DNA of 64,000 nt from Thalassospira sp. MCCC 1A01428 (GTDB taxonomy: Bacteria > Pseudomonadota > Alphaproteobacteria > Rhodospirillales > Thalassospiraceae). Position 1 is the first letter of the stretch. Each line of letters opens with the position of its first letter. The stretch is taken from positions 87,777 through 151,776 of the forward strand of contig NZ_JFJZ01000012.1 in the NCBI RefSeq assembly GCF_002115825.1, read 5' to 3'. Below the pieces are notes generated by a model, which did no database searches, was not told the DNA's origin, and was given only the letters and a program-made list of their open reading frames with translations. The translations under genes and the position numbers were made by a program. This document shows, piece after piece, positions 1 through 9,220 of this stretch.

Positions 1-454
1 TATTTGTTACCTCTGACCCGGTACCCGCAGTGGTCGGTACTAAAGCCAGCGGTAATCGGTTTCCCTTAACATTGCCAATGCCATACATTTCAGTCAGCGG
101 TTGGTCATTGGCAATTAGAACCGCGACCAGCTTGGCAATATCAAGCGACGATCCGCCGCCCAGGCCAATCACAATATTGATCTGTTTTGTTTTCGCCATA
201 TCGGCACAGCCCAGCACGACTGATTCGGGCGGGTCGGCCACCACTTGATCAAAAAGGGTAACGTTAAATCCTGCCGCGACGAGCGATTTTTCTACCGGTG
301 CAATCAGGCCCGCGTCAATCAGGCCACGATCCGTTATCAGCAAGGCCCGGCGCGCGTCAAAACGGCTTGCAAGCAACGCACCCAGTTGTTTTGATCCGCC
401 CCATTCCACAAAAATGTCGGCCACAGTGGTAAAACCAAACGCGTTGCTGGTCAT
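1..454 (-). CDS. Iron-containing alcohol dehydrogenase, N-terminal part (runs off the window edge)
   Basis: The first 151 residues are visible; the rest lies beyond position 1. The N-terminal Rossmann-like domain of group III (iron-dependent) alcohol dehydrogenases is clear: GGGSSLD near residues 99-105 binds the NAD(P) pyrophosphate and PTTAGTGSE near 140-148 is the second family signature. The iron ligands would lie in the missing C-terminal half. The ATG at 454 follows a good GGAGG site. Family members reduce aldehydes or maleylacetate or oxidise alcohols; the exact substrate cannot be told from this half. It is divergent from the peroxiredoxin gene, 153 bp away. Confidence 0.9.
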   Translation of the reverse strand, partial: MTSNAFGFTTVADIFVEWGGSKQLGALLASRFDARRALLITDRGLIDAGLIAPVEKSLVAAGFNVTLFDQVVADPPESVVLGCADMAKTKQINIVIGLGGGSSLDIAKLVAVLIANDQPLTEMYGIGNVKGNRLPLALVPTTAGTGSEVTN

Positions 455-607
455 TATTCCCTCCTGATATTTATATGTTTTGGGCAGCAGGCTTTGCCGA
501 CGGCTATTTTGCGCTATTTGACCCTAAACCATTATATGTTGCAACAAATGCCGGGTTATACTTTGTCGCGGTTTGATCGTGATCGCTATGAAGATAAAGG
601 CTGATAA

Positions 608-1165
608 ATGACTATTGCCAATAACCTGAAATCTGATCACGCCGATACACCCGGCGATGATGAATGCCGCCATTTGATTGGCATGGCGATGCCCGGTATA
701 TCCCTGCCATCCACTGACGGTACCGGGTTTGATCTTGCTGTGGCCCGCCCCGGCTGGTTGATTGTTTATTGTTATCCGCGCACCAGTTCACCCGACACAC
801 CTGCCCCGACGGACTGGGATGTTATCCCCGGCGCGCGCGGTTGTACGCCGCAGAGCTGCGCCTTTCGCGATCATTACCGCGAATTACAGCAAAAGGGGGC
901 CGATGTTGTTGGCCTTAGCACACAATCTACCGGCTACCAGGTTGAAATGGTAAATCGTCTGCATTTACCGTTTGTGGTTTTAAGTGACGAAAACCTTGAA
1001 CTGGCCACCGCACTGCGATTGCCGGTTTTCCAGGTAGATGGCATGACGTTGCTGCGCCGTTTAACGCTGGCGATCAGGGATGGCATTATTCGCCATGTAT
1101 TTTATCCGGTTACGGTGCCCGAAAACCATGCCGATGAAATTCTTTTATGGCTGGATCAAAATTAG
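608..1165 (+). CDS. Peroxiredoxin (AhpC/TSA, BCP-like)
   Basis: This 185-residue thioredoxin-fold protein has the motif GCTPQSCAFRD at residues 78-88. It matches the BCP/PrxQ pattern, with Cys79 as likely peroxidatic and Cys84 as likely resolving cysteine, five residues apart. An insert before the motif (PRTSSPDTPAPTDWDVIPGARG) is typical of a proteobacterial peroxiredoxin branch. It would reduce hydrogen peroxide or organic peroxides in the cytoplasm using thioredoxin. No signal peptide is seen. It stands alone, convergent with the metallophosphoesterase gene and one base from it. Confidence 0.88.
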   Translation: MTIANNLKSDHADTPGDDECRHLIGMAMPGISLPSTDGTGFDLAVARPGWLIVYCYPRTSSPDTPAPTDWDVIPGARGCTPQSCAFRDHYRELQQKGADVVGLSTQSTGYQVEMVNRLHLPFVVLSDENLELATALRLPVFQVDGMTLLRRLTLAIRDGIIRHVFYPVTVPENHADEILLWLDQN

Positions 1166-1166
1166 G

Positions 1167-1919
1167 TCATGCCGGGGTGGCATAACCGGTGCGAATGGCA
1201 TGGGCCCAATCCTCTCGTCCGTTATCGGCTGCTCGCCGGGCCGCCTCTTCATGGTCATAAGGCACCGCAATAAAGTCTACGTTTGGCATAGAGGCCTTTT
1301 CCGACAAGGCGATAATGGCATAACGTGCGTGGGGGCTGCAGCTTTCTGATACATGGGCCGGGGCGTCATCGTGATAGGCCGGGCACCCGACAGAGCCGGG
1401 ATTAATAATCGTTATATCGCCTTTGGTCCGCAATAGGTCCGGGCGATGACTGTGACCGGTTAGCACAATATTGGCACCGTTAACCGGCCCCAGGCGTTGC
1501 GACACTGCCGGTTCGTGATCACGTACCAATCCGCCATTTTCAATGCGTTCCAGCAAATAGGTGGCATCATTGTTCGGTGTGGCATGGCAGGCAAAAATGC
1601 CGGGCACGGGCATTACGGTTTGTGGCAATGCACCCAGCCAGTTTTTGTCCGCCGTTGTTATTTCCTGCACGGCATAGCTGTCAGATGCGATCATTGTTTC
1701 CAGGGGCAGGGTGGCAACCTGCCGGTCATGGTTGCCGCGCACGGTAATGGCGCCAAGCCGGTGTAAAATTTCCATGGTTTCACGCGGCCATAACGGGCCA
1801 GATACACAATCACCCAGGTTCACCACAATGTCGGCGCCGCCCCGGTGCTTTATGTCCGCAATGACAGTTTCCAGCGCCAGGGCATTTCCATGAATATCGG
1901 CAATTACAGCTATTTTCAT
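1167..1919 (-). CDS. Calcineurin-like metallophosphoesterase (YfcE/MJ0936 type)
   Basis: This 250-residue protein carries the full set of dinuclear-metal motifs in order: Asp8-x-His10, Asp37 in GDCVSG, GNHD at 62-65, His112 and GHSH at 155-158, followed by NPGSVGCP. These predict a cytosolic phosphodiesterase or phosphatase. Family members act on a range of phosphodiesters and nucleotides, so the substrate is not predictable. It starts about 40 bp from the stop of the LysE exporter on the same strand and could be co-transcribed with it. Confidence 0.88.
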   Translation of the reverse strand: MKIAVIADIHGNALALETVIADIKHRGGADIVVNLGDCVSGPLWPRETMEILHRLGAITVRGNHDRQVATLPLETMIASDSYAVQEITTADKNWLGALPQTVMPVPGIFACHATPNNDATYLLERIENGGLVRDHEPAVSQRLGPVNGANIVLTGHSHRPDLLRTKGDITIINPGSVGCPAYHDDAPAHVSESCSPHARYAIIALSEKASMPNVDFIAVPYDHEEAARRAADNGREDWAHAIRTGYATPA

Positions 1920-1958
1920 TTTATTCCTGTCGGTCAGTTACATTGTCTTGCGCCACTT

Positions 1959-2552
1959 TTATGCCCAGAAAAGCGCTGCCGTCAGCGCTGCAATTCCGGC
2001 CATTGTCCGGTTAATCAGACGCAGTTTTTTGCGGTCATGTAAAATGCTTTTCAATGCGGATCCAAATATAGCCCAAACCGCCATGCTGGGAACGCCGGTT
2101 ATTGTAAAAACCAGGCATCCTAACGCAATTTGCAGCCAGTAATGATCCCCTGGTGAAATAAATGTGGCAATAACTGTAATCGCGATCAGCCATGCTTTGG
2201 GATTGATAAATTGAAATGCAGCCGCCTGTAAAAACGAAATCGGTCGGGCGGCTCCGGGTTCTTTTAACTCGCCCGCGCGCCAAAGTTTAACGGCCAGCCA
2301 CAATAAATACAGGGTGCCGCAAATTTTTAAAACCAGCTGCAATCGTGGTTCAACGGCAAAGACAGCGCCAAGTCCTGCGCCTGTCAGACAAAGTTGCAGG
2401 GTAACGCCAAATGGAATACCCAAAATATGCGGAACCGTGCGCCGAATACCAAATAACAGGCCCGATGATGTCAACATGACATTGTTTGGCCCCGGCGTTA
2501 TGGACATCACGAAAGCATATAGTGCCAGGGAAAAAATGGTGGCAATGTCCAT
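1959..2552 (-). CDS. LysE/RhtB-family amino-acid exporter
   Basis: This 197-residue membrane protein has about six hydrophobic segments. Near the N terminus (residues 19-23) it has the family motif TPGPN in the context SITPGPNNVMLTSSG. The family exports amino acids or related metabolites such as lysine, threonine and homoserine lactone; substrate not predictable. I place the start at the ATG at 2552, preceded by AAGGAAC, rather than nine codons upstream, because the membrane segment begins right after MDIATIF. Confidence 0.9.
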   Translation of the reverse strand: MDIATIFSLALYAFVMSITPGPNNVMLTSSGLLFGIRRTVPHILGIPFGVTLQLCLTGAGLGAVFAVEPRLQLVLKICGTLYLLWLAVKLWRAGELKEPGAARPISFLQAAAFQFINPKAWLIAITVIATFISPGDHYWLQIALGCLVFTITGVPSMAVWAIFGSALKSILHDRKKLRLINRTMAGIAALTAALFWA

Positions 2553-2713
2553 GTTGTTCCTTGCAGAATGACCCGGCAATGCGGATCGTATTTTAAAAAT
2601 TTATCTGATCTGGAACAGCAGATTGCCAGTACATTTTTGTTTTGGCGAATGAGAATTCATCAGCGAAACGTGAAAACATTTCAGGGCCTGGCGGGGAACA
2701 TGCCGGTTTGATG

Positions 2714-4111
2714 TTACCTTGCAGGCAATCTTAAAAACCATTGATGTCGATAGTTTGTATATCGCGCACCGGTCAGTTCCCTGTCAATTTCGTGCAGCAG
2801 TTCGTCGGGGGCAAGTGTATCATTTTCCGCTAATGCCAACAGGGCCGCCCCATGGCTGGTCCCGCCACTACCCGATGCTATATGTACCGGTTGTTCGGCC
2901 CGAAATAACGCCAGAATTTGGCATAACAGGGCATTTTGGGCAAAGGGACCATCCAGTATCAGCGGGCCACCCGCCCCGATCATGCCCAGGCAATAATCGA
3001 TCATTAATGCACTATAAAGCGTTGCAAGTGCCGCATGGAGGGCCGGTGTTGTAAGGAGTTCGTGATTTTCAATTTTGCCATGATGCCCGGCAAAAGGCCC
3101 GCCTGCCGTTGCAAAGGATGGAATGGCAAAAACACATTGATCAATCACATGGTCGATATCATCGATGTTAAAGTCGGTTCTTGCATCCGCGCACAGGGTT
3201 TCATATTCGCGCCCGCCCATAAATCGCGCACTGGGCACGGTATGCCCGTCCAGGTCAACATTGCATAATGTATCGCGATCTTCGCGCAAATTGCGGGTAG
3301 CGGTACTCCCCACGCCAAAACAGATTACCCAGGTGCCACTTGATACCAGCGTAAAGGGTTTGGGCATTGTTTGAATATAGGGCACAAGCGATGCGTTGCT
3401 GTCGTGGATACCGCATAAAATTTCGCATTGGGGTGATATGCCGGTTTGTGCCGCAATTTCGGGCAAAAGGGTGCCTATCACGGCATCTGCCCGTTTGACG
3501 TCGGGAAATTTTCTGTGCCAGCCCTGTTTTTTTGCCAGGTTGGACCATTCCCCCGTTTCCGGGTGCCACAAATCGCTATGACACCCCAATGACGTGCACT
3601 CGCTGGCTTTTACCCCGCATAACCGCCACGCCCAATATTGCGGATATAGCAAAAAATCGCTGGCGGTATCAAACACATCACCTTGCGTTTGGCTTAACGC
3701 ATAAATTTGCCGCCCGATATTAAGCCCGGCGGGCAAATCGGGGCTTAGGCTTTGCGCAAACGGGTCTCGCAGGGCGGCGTAACGGGCGTTAATGGGGGCC
3801 GGTATTTCATTTTCATAATCAACTACCGGCATAACAACTGTATCGTCGTGCAAAACAACAACCGTTGCCCCATGTGTGGTTACAACAATGCGGGTAATGT
3901 TAAATTCGTTTGCTGCTTTTTGTAATTGTGCCAGGCAAAACTGCCATAATCCATCAATGTCATGATGGCGATAGGGCGGGCCGGGCAGGGGTGTGTTGGC
4001 CTGCTTTTCTTCCCCAAACAGCTGCGCATTTCGCGCATCATGGATGCTGATTTTGGCGTTGGTTTTGCCAATATCAAAAACGGCAATGGCATCGGGTCTT
4101 GTATGTTTCAT
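2714..4111 (-). CDS. rhaK: Rhamnulokinase-type FGGY sugar kinase RhaK
   Basis: This 465-residue FGGY-family kinase phosphorylates L-rhamnulose, the second catabolic step. The N-terminal phosphate-binding motif DIGKTNAK is at residues 13-20, and a C-terminal nucleotide-binding glycine run (GSGGTSHGAA) is near residue 420. It is the last gene of rhaRSTPQUK, five bases after rhaU. In Rhizobium leguminosarum the kinase is also needed for transport activity of the neighbouring ABC system; whether this holds here is inference. An L-fuculokinase reading is possible on sequence alone, but the context favours rhamnose. Confidence 0.9.
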   Translation of the reverse strand: MKHTRPDAIAVFDIGKTNAKISIHDARNAQLFGEEKQANTPLPGPPYRHHDIDGLWQFCLAQLQKAANEFNITRIVVTTHGATVVVLHDDTVVMPVVDYENEIPAPINARYAALRDPFAQSLSPDLPAGLNIGRQIYALSQTQGDVFDTASDFLLYPQYWAWRLCGVKASECTSLGCHSDLWHPETGEWSNLAKKQGWHRKFPDVKRADAVIGTLLPEIAAQTGISPQCEILCGIHDSNASLVPYIQTMPKPFTLVSSGTWVICFGVGSTATRNLREDRDTLCNVDLDGHTVPSARFMGGREYETLCADARTDFNIDDIDHVIDQCVFAIPSFATAGGPFAGHHGKIENHELLTTPALHAALATLYSALMIDYCLGMIGAGGPLILDGPFAQNALLCQILALFRAEQPVHIASGSGGTSHGAALLALAENDTLAPDELLHEIDRELTGARYTNYRHQWFLRLPAR

Positions 4112-4116
4112 GGCGA

Positions 4117-4431
4117 TTACGGCATATGAAATACGGGTAAAAGCGAGCGGCTGACAGGGCTGTCATCGGCATTAGTTGCCATAATGTCCCCCATATAGGC
4201 CCACCATTTTTGCATGATGGCAGTATCGGGCAGGGTATCCATGCCATGATCCGCCTTGCGCCTTAAAACAGCAAACAGAACATATGTTTCTTCGTCAATG
4301 AAAATGCTGTAATCGCAAATTCCGGCGTCTTTTAAAACCGTAACAAGTTCGGGCCAGATATCGTCGTGGCGGCGTTTATATTCGGTTGCCTGGCCGGGGT
4401 TCAACTGCATCTTAAAGGCAATCTGTTCCAT
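4117..4431 (-). CDS. rhaU: L-rhamnose mutarotase
   Basis: This 104-residue protein of the RhaM/RhaU family interconverts alpha and beta anomers of L-rhamnose, supplying the form used by the isomerase. The catalytic histidine is His22 in [11 protein letters not shown] and the paired tryptophans Trp76-Trp77 ([10 protein letters not shown]) are present. Length matches the family (about 104). The ATG at 4431 abuts the stop codon of rhaQ, as expected inside a tight operon. Confidence 0.95.
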   Translation of the reverse strand: MEQIAFKMQLNPGQATEYKRRHDDIWPELVTVLKDAGICDYSIFIDEETYVLFAVLRRKADHGMDTLPDTAIMQKWWAYMGDIMATNADDSPVSRSLLPVFHMP

Positions 4432-5496
4432 TTATCCGCCTCGCATTTTTGAACGCATTTTTTGAGCTTGCACAACCCGTCGCCATATAATGGGTGTGCC
4501 AATGACTGCGATCAGCAAAATGCCGGTAAAAATGGACATAACGATACCTGGCACATTCAAAAGTCCCATGCCAAATGTCACCAGTCCCATCAAAAATACA
4601 GCAATAAATACGCCGGCAATGCTGCCCGCCCCGCCCATGATGCTGACACCGCCCAAAACCACCATCGTGATTACTTCCAGTTCCCAGCCCATGGCGATGG
4701 ACGGCCGGGTGGAACCAATGCGTGATGTTAGCAAGATGGCGGCAATCCCGGACAAAAGCCCTACCAGTGTAAACAGTACCATGCGATGCCGTTTTACATT
4801 GATGCCCGAAAACAACGCCGCTGTCGGGTTGTTGCCAATGGCAAAAACGCGGCGCCCAAAGATTGTCTTATGCAGAATCACGGCGAAAATCACCGCGAGC
4901 AACAGAAACAGGGTAAATTCAAACGAAATCACCCCGTAAACATAACCCTGGCCGAAAAAGGCAAAACCTTGCGGATAATCGCGATACACCCCGTCGCCCA
5001 GCACGATATAGGCGATGCCGCGATACAGGCTCATGGTGCCGATGGTCACAACAATGGCAGGAATGTCAAAGCGGGTGATGATATAGCCATTAAAAAGCCC
5101 GGCGAGTAATCCCACGCCTGCGCCAATTGCTACCATTCCCGCAGGGTCGATACCGGCGCTGTTGGCCGCCCCCATTGCAACGGATGACAAGGCAATGGTC
5201 GATGCCACCGATAAATCAATGTCACGGGCAATAATCAGCAATGCCATTGGCAAGGCGATGATTGCTTTTTCCGTGAAGTTAAATGTCGCATCCGACAGGC
5301 TCCACGGGTCAAGGAAATAGGGTGATAATTGCGTGTTGGCGAAAAATGCCAGCGCCACAAATACCAGCAATAATGTTTCCCAGCGCAGCAAACGGTTGCG
5401 CCAGGCCCCGTTCAGATTGTCGGGTAAAAATCGCTGGTTTCCGGTTTGGTGTTGTGTCGTGTGCGGTGCGGTTTGTTGCAGGGTTTGACGGTTCAT
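4432..5496 (-). CDS. rhaQ: Rhamnose ABC transporter permease RhaQ
   Basis: This 354-residue inner-membrane permease is of the ribose/RbsC class. It shows multiple hydrophobic segments and the family motifs RDIDLSVAST, VTIGTMSLYRG and MGGAGSIAG. It pairs with RhaP as the second half of the channel. The start overlaps the rhaP stop by four bases (ATGA), a sign of translational coupling. The polar N-terminal stretch of about 35 residues, rich in Gln and Thr, precedes the first membrane segment. Confidence 0.93.
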   Translation of the reverse strand: MNRQTLQQTAPHTTQHQTGNQRFLPDNLNGAWRNRLLRWETLLLVFVALAFFANTQLSPYFLDPWSLSDATFNFTEKAIIALPMALLIIARDIDLSVASTIALSSVAMGAANSAGIDPAGMVAIGAGVGLLAGLFNGYIITRFDIPAIVVTIGTMSLYRGIAYIVLGDGVYRDYPQGFAFFGQGYVYGVISFEFTLFLLLAVIFAVILHKTIFGRRVFAIGNNPTAALFSGINVKRHRMVLFTLVGLLSGIAAILLTSRIGSTRPSIAMGWELEVITMVVLGGVSIMGGAGSIAGVFIAVFLMGLVTFGMGLLNVPGIVMSIFTGILLIAVIGTPIIWRRVVQAQKMRSKMRGG

Positions 5497-6488
5497 TGAT
5501 GCACCTCTCGCAAAATGCGGCGTCCTACCTGTTTTTCACTGCGCGAATTAATAATAACGGCCAGCACAATCACGCCACCGGAAATTGCCATTTGCCAGAA
5601 CGGTGAAATACCTAAAACCGGCAGGGCGTTTTTGATCAGGCCCAAAAAAATCGCGCCCAATGCTGCCCCCCACACAGAACCAATACCCCCGGCAATGGAA
5701 ATACCGCCAATTACACAGGCGGCGACCACCTGCAATTCAAACGCCAGGGCCACCTCGGTATAGGCAACTGCAAACCGTGATACCCACAAATACCCGCACA
5801 AACCCGCCATCGCGCCAGAAATGCAAAATGTAATGAACTGGTATTTACCCACATTCAGTCCGGCATACACGGCGGCCTTGGGGTTGCCGCCAATGGCAAA
5901 AATGGCGCGGCCAGTGGCGCTATAGCGGCAAAACAGCGCAACCAGCACAATCATGATGATTGCCAACCACGACAGTGTTGTCAGGCCCAATGTCACTTCA
6001 CGGGGAAACGCCAAAAATTGCGGTGTCATTTCATGGGCATTCACCCATTCACCACCGCTTAGCAAAAAGACCATGCCGCGATAAATGCTCATGGTGCCAA
6101 GGGTTACAACGATGGATGGAATGCCGACCAGCCATACCAATATGCCATTGAAGGCGCCCAAAACCGCACCAATACCAACTGACATCACAAGGGTGACAAG
6201 GGCAGGGGTTTCGGGGTGCGCCACATTGATCAGCGCAACAATCATCCCGGTTAATGCCAGATTGGACGCAACCGATAAATCAATGCAACGCGTTACAATC
6301 ACCAGCATCTGGACCATTGCCAGCATGATCAGAATGGCCGTGTCATCTAACAGTTCAGACAGGTTATCGGGGCTTATAAAAAATGCTTCCTGTGTGCCAA
6401 TTCCGACGGTCATTAAGACAATAATCGCCGCGAGGATCCATTCGCGATGGGCCAGAATTCTGGCAAGGGGTGTTGGGGTGTTTGTCAT
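5493..6488 (-). CDS. rhaP: Rhamnose ABC transporter permease RhaP
   Basis: This 331-residue permease of the RbsC class has about eight to ten membrane segments. It keeps the motifs RCIDLSVASN, VTLGTMSIYRG and IAGGIGSVWGAALG. With RhaQ it forms the membrane channel for L-rhamnose. Its ATG (6488) directly follows the stop codon of rhaT and its own stop overlaps rhaQ. Confidence 0.93.
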   Translation of the reverse strand: MTNTPTPLARILAHREWILAAIIVLMTVGIGTQEAFFISPDNLSELLDDTAILIMLAMVQMLVIVTRCIDLSVASNLALTGMIVALINVAHPETPALVTLVMSVGIGAVLGAFNGILVWLVGIPSIVVTLGTMSIYRGMVFLLSGGEWVNAHEMTPQFLAFPREVTLGLTTLSWLAIIMIVLVALFCRYSATGRAIFAIGGNPKAAVYAGLNVGKYQFITFCISGAMAGLCGYLWVSRFAVAYTEVALAFELQVVAACVIGGISIAGGIGSVWGAALGAIFLGLIKNALPVLGISPFWQMAISGGVIVLAVIINSRSEKQVGRRILREVHQ

Positions 6489-7979
6489 TTATGCAGCCCC
6501 CGTTGCAGCGGTTACTATTGCTTCGGCGCTGGCCGTGTCGCGGTCAAATCGGGCAGCAATGCGGCCTTCATGCATCACTATAATCCGGTCGGACATGCCC
6601 ATAATTTCGGGCAATTCAGATGACACCATAATCACCGACAATCCCTGTGCCACCAGATCACCCATAAACTGGTGAACGGCGGACTTCGACCCGATATCAA
6701 TACCCTTGGTCGGTTCATCAACGACAATGACATTGGGGTTGGTCGCCAGCCATTTGCCAATCACCACCTTTTGCTGGTTCCCGCCCGACAGGTTTTCAAC
6801 ATTCTCGCTTAGGCTGGCGGCCTTTAGATTCAGGCTTTGTGCATAATGGCGGGCAACGTCATATTCGCGTGCCATGTCAATAAACCCGTGGCACGACAGC
6901 CCGCCTAACCGGGGCAGGGTAATGTTTTGAAAAATGGGCAGGCTCAGGATCGCGCCTTGATGCTGGCGATCTTCGGGCACATATACCAGCCCGCTTGAAA
7001 TGGCCTGGCTCGTATTGGCCGGGGTATAGGGTTTGTTCTGCAGTGTCATGCTACCGGCATTGGTTTTTGTCAGCCCAAACAGGGCCTGCATCACTTCGCT
7101 GCGCCCGGCCCCCACCAGTCCGTAAAAGCCCAAAATTTCGCCTTTGCGCAAATCAAACGAAATATCGTTAAATTCGGTCGGGTGTGACAGGCCCTGCACT
7201 GTCATTACAACCGGGCCAATCTCGGCGTCGGTTTTGGGGTAAACCTGCTCAACTGTGCGGCCAACCATCATGGCAACCAGGTCATTCTGGGTTACGTCGC
7301 TGATCATGCCCGATCCCACAAGTTGCCCGTCGCGAAACACGGTATAGCGGTCGCAAATTTCAAAAATTTCATCAAACTTATGGCTGATAAACAGGATCGC
7401 CTTGCCTTCTTCTTTCAGGCGGCGCACCAGTTTGTATAGATCGTTGATTTCCTGATGCGACAGCGATGCTGTTGGTTCATCCATGATCACGATATTGGAA
7501 TTGTGCGAAAGGGCCGATGCAAACGACACCATATGCTTGTGTGCAACACTCAGGTTTTTAAGGGGTGTTTGCGGGTCAACCGGCACATCAAGATATTCCA
7601 GCAATTGCCGGGCGCGTTTGCGCATCAAGGGCCAATCCAGCATCCCCAGCCAGTTGCGGTCCTGATTGTTGATAAAAATGTTTTCAGTGACGCTAAGCTC
7701 ATCGAACATCACCGCTTCCTGATGAATGGCGGAAATGCCCGATTTTACGGCATCGGTGGCGGCATGAAATTCAACCACAGTGTCACCCACCCGTATTTCG
7801 CCGCCGTCCGGGGTGTAAATACCGGTTAAAACCTTAACCAGCGTGGATTTTCCAGCACCGTTTTCCCCAATCAGCGCTGTGACCTGGCCGGGAAACAGTT
7901 GCAGGCCAACACCGTCCAGTGCCTTAACCCCGGGAAAGGTCTTGGAAACGTTTTTAAGTTCTAAAACAGGCGTGTCCAT
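6489..7979 (-). CDS. rhaT: Rhamnose ABC transporter ATP-binding protein RhaT
   Basis: This 496-residue protein holds two fused nucleotide-binding domains, as in RbsA/AraG. The first has a full Walker A (GENGAGKST at 38-46), Walker B (VIMDEPTAS) and a weak signature LSVAHKH. The second has a degenerate P-loop (GLVGAGRSE), a full signature LSGGNQQK and VVDEPTKG, the usual asymmetry of this class. I use the ATG at 7979 (MDTPVLELKNV), since the domain begins at once; an upstream start would add eight unconserved residues. A strong hairpin with a T-run lies between it and rhaS. Confidence 0.94.
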   Translation of the reverse strand: MDTPVLELKNVSKTFPGVKALDGVGLQLFPGQVTALIGENGAGKSTLVKVLTGIYTPDGGEIRVGDTVVEFHAATDAVKSGISAIHQEAVMFDELSVTENIFINNQDRNWLGMLDWPLMRKRARQLLEYLDVPVDPQTPLKNLSVAHKHMVSFASALSHNSNIVIMDEPTASLSHQEINDLYKLVRRLKEEGKAILFISHKFDEIFEICDRYTVFRDGQLVGSGMISDVTQNDLVAMMVGRTVEQVYPKTDAEIGPVVMTVQGLSHPTEFNDISFDLRKGEILGFYGLVGAGRSEVMQALFGLTKTNAGSMTLQNKPYTPANTSQAISSGLVYVPEDRQHQGAILSLPIFQNITLPRLGGLSCHGFIDMAREYDVARHYAQSLNLKAASLSENVENLSGGNQQKVVIGKWLATNPNVIVVDEPTKGIDIGSKSAVHQFMGDLVAQGLSVIMVSSELPEIMGMSDRIIVMHEGRIAARFDRDTASAEAIVTAATGAA

Positions 7980-8101
7980 GAAACGGACCCTTGTCGCTGT
8001 CACTATCGAAAAATGTGGAAATGGTGCGTGTGGCGCAGTTGTGCCGTTGGCTGTGTCTGCGCGATATATGTTTACGCCACCAAAAACCGTTGCAGGAAAA
8101 A

Positions 8102-8139
8102 ATGGAAACCGGCACAGGGAGGCAAAAACCGGTTTCCAT
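8102..8139 (-). terminator. Intrinsic terminator or attenuator between rhaS and rhaT
   Basis: Arms 8102-8112 and 8129-8139 form a perfect 11-bp stem (ATGGAAACCGG with its complement). Reading on the minus strand, the transcribed direction, the stem is followed at once by a run of Ts. It starts about 15 bp after the rhaS stop. The layout would let most transcripts end after the binding-protein gene and a minority read through into rhaTPQUK. Confidence 0.85.
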
Positions 8140-8153
8140 CAACCCTTGCGGGA

Positions 8154-9149
8154 TCAGAAAATTTTGGCGAATTTTTCAACATTGCTGGCGTCGTAAACAA
8201 ACGGTTCCGACATGGCGCCATCACCATTTTCGTCAAACGAAATAGTCCCCATACGACCCGCTTCAATCTTCGAATTCGGGCCACCTTGGGCACCGGTTGC
8301 CAGTTTGTAGGAAATCATCATGGCGCTGTAACCCAAATCAATCGGGTTCCAGATGGCAAAACTTTTCACCGATCCTTTTTCAACATGACCCGCCAGTTCA
8401 GATGGCAACCCAAGGCCGGTGACAAATACTTTGCCCACCATGTTCTGGTCTTCAACCGCTTGCGCGGCGGCGACAATACCCACCGATGTCGGGGCAACAA
8501 TTGCTTTAAGGTCCGGGTATTTTTTCAAAAGGGCGACGGTTTCGCGATAGCTTTTATCGGCCAAATCATCGCCGTAAACGGTATCAACCAGCTTTAAACC
8601 GCTATAATCGGGCAGGGCCTTTTTCATCTCGCCAATCCAGATATTCTGGTTGGTTGATGTTGGTGTTGCGCTCAGAATGGCGATGTCACCGCCGCCATCA
8701 CCTACAACATCGGCGGCCAGTTTAACGCAGGTTTTACCGATAAGTTCATTATTGGACGGGTTAAGATGCACAATGCGGGCATCCTGGGCCACGCCACTAT
8801 CCCACGAAATAACCTTGATGCCACGTTGCATGGCGCGCTTCAAAATCGGGGCCAGTGCGTTGGGGTCATTGGCTGATACGGCAATGGCATCCACATGCTG
8901 GGCCATCAGGGCATTGATGCTTTCAATCTGGCCTTCTGCCGTGGTCGATGTCGGGCCGGTATAAATAACCTCGGCATTGCCAACTTCCTTGGCGGCTTCC
9001 ATTGCGCCATCGCGCGCGGCTTCAAAAAAACCGTTTCCCAGCGATTTCACCACCAGGCCAACACGAATGTTATCTGCCGCCTGGGCCGATACGGTTGCCA
9101 GGCCAAAAACAAGGGCAGCAGCCGCCAAAAGGGACTTCCTGAATTTCAT
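8154..9149 (-). CDS. rhaS: Rhamnose-binding periplasmic protein RhaS
   Basis: This 331-residue binding protein is of the ribose/LacI-like (peripla_BP_4) class. A Sec signal peptide spans about residues 1-24 (KSLLAAAALVFGLATVSAQA, cleaved after AQA). The mature protein carries the pattern NDPNALAPILKRAMQRGIKVISWDS typical of sugar-binding proteins. It delivers L-rhamnose to RhaPQT. The ATG at 9149 follows GGAGGAAACGCT. The gene is second in the operon, 71 bp after rhaR. Confidence 0.93.
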   Translation of the reverse strand: MKFRKSLLAAAALVFGLATVSAQAADNIRVGLVVKSLGNGFFEAARDGAMEAAKEVGNAEVIYTGPTSTTAEGQIESINALMAQHVDAIAVSANDPNALAPILKRAMQRGIKVISWDSGVAQDARIVHLNPSNNELIGKTCVKLAADVVGDGGGDIAILSATPTSTNQNIWIGEMKKALPDYSGLKLVDTVYGDDLADKSYRETVALLKKYPDLKAIVAPTSVGIVAAAQAVEDQNMVGKVFVTGLGLPSELAGHVEKGSVKSFAIWNPIDLGYSAMMISYKLATGAQGGPNSKIEAGRMGTISFDENGDGAMSEPFVYDASNVEKFAKIF

Positions 9150-9220
9150 AGCGTTTCCTCCATGATATGATGTTTGTTTTCATTATCCGGCGTCACGCAC
9201 AGGCTCTGGCGGCCCTTATG

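Noticed and set aside
4490..4939. Open frame opposite rhaQ
   Set aside because: Composition (Pro, Thr, Met-rich) is that of an antisense of a membrane protein; no ribosome site.
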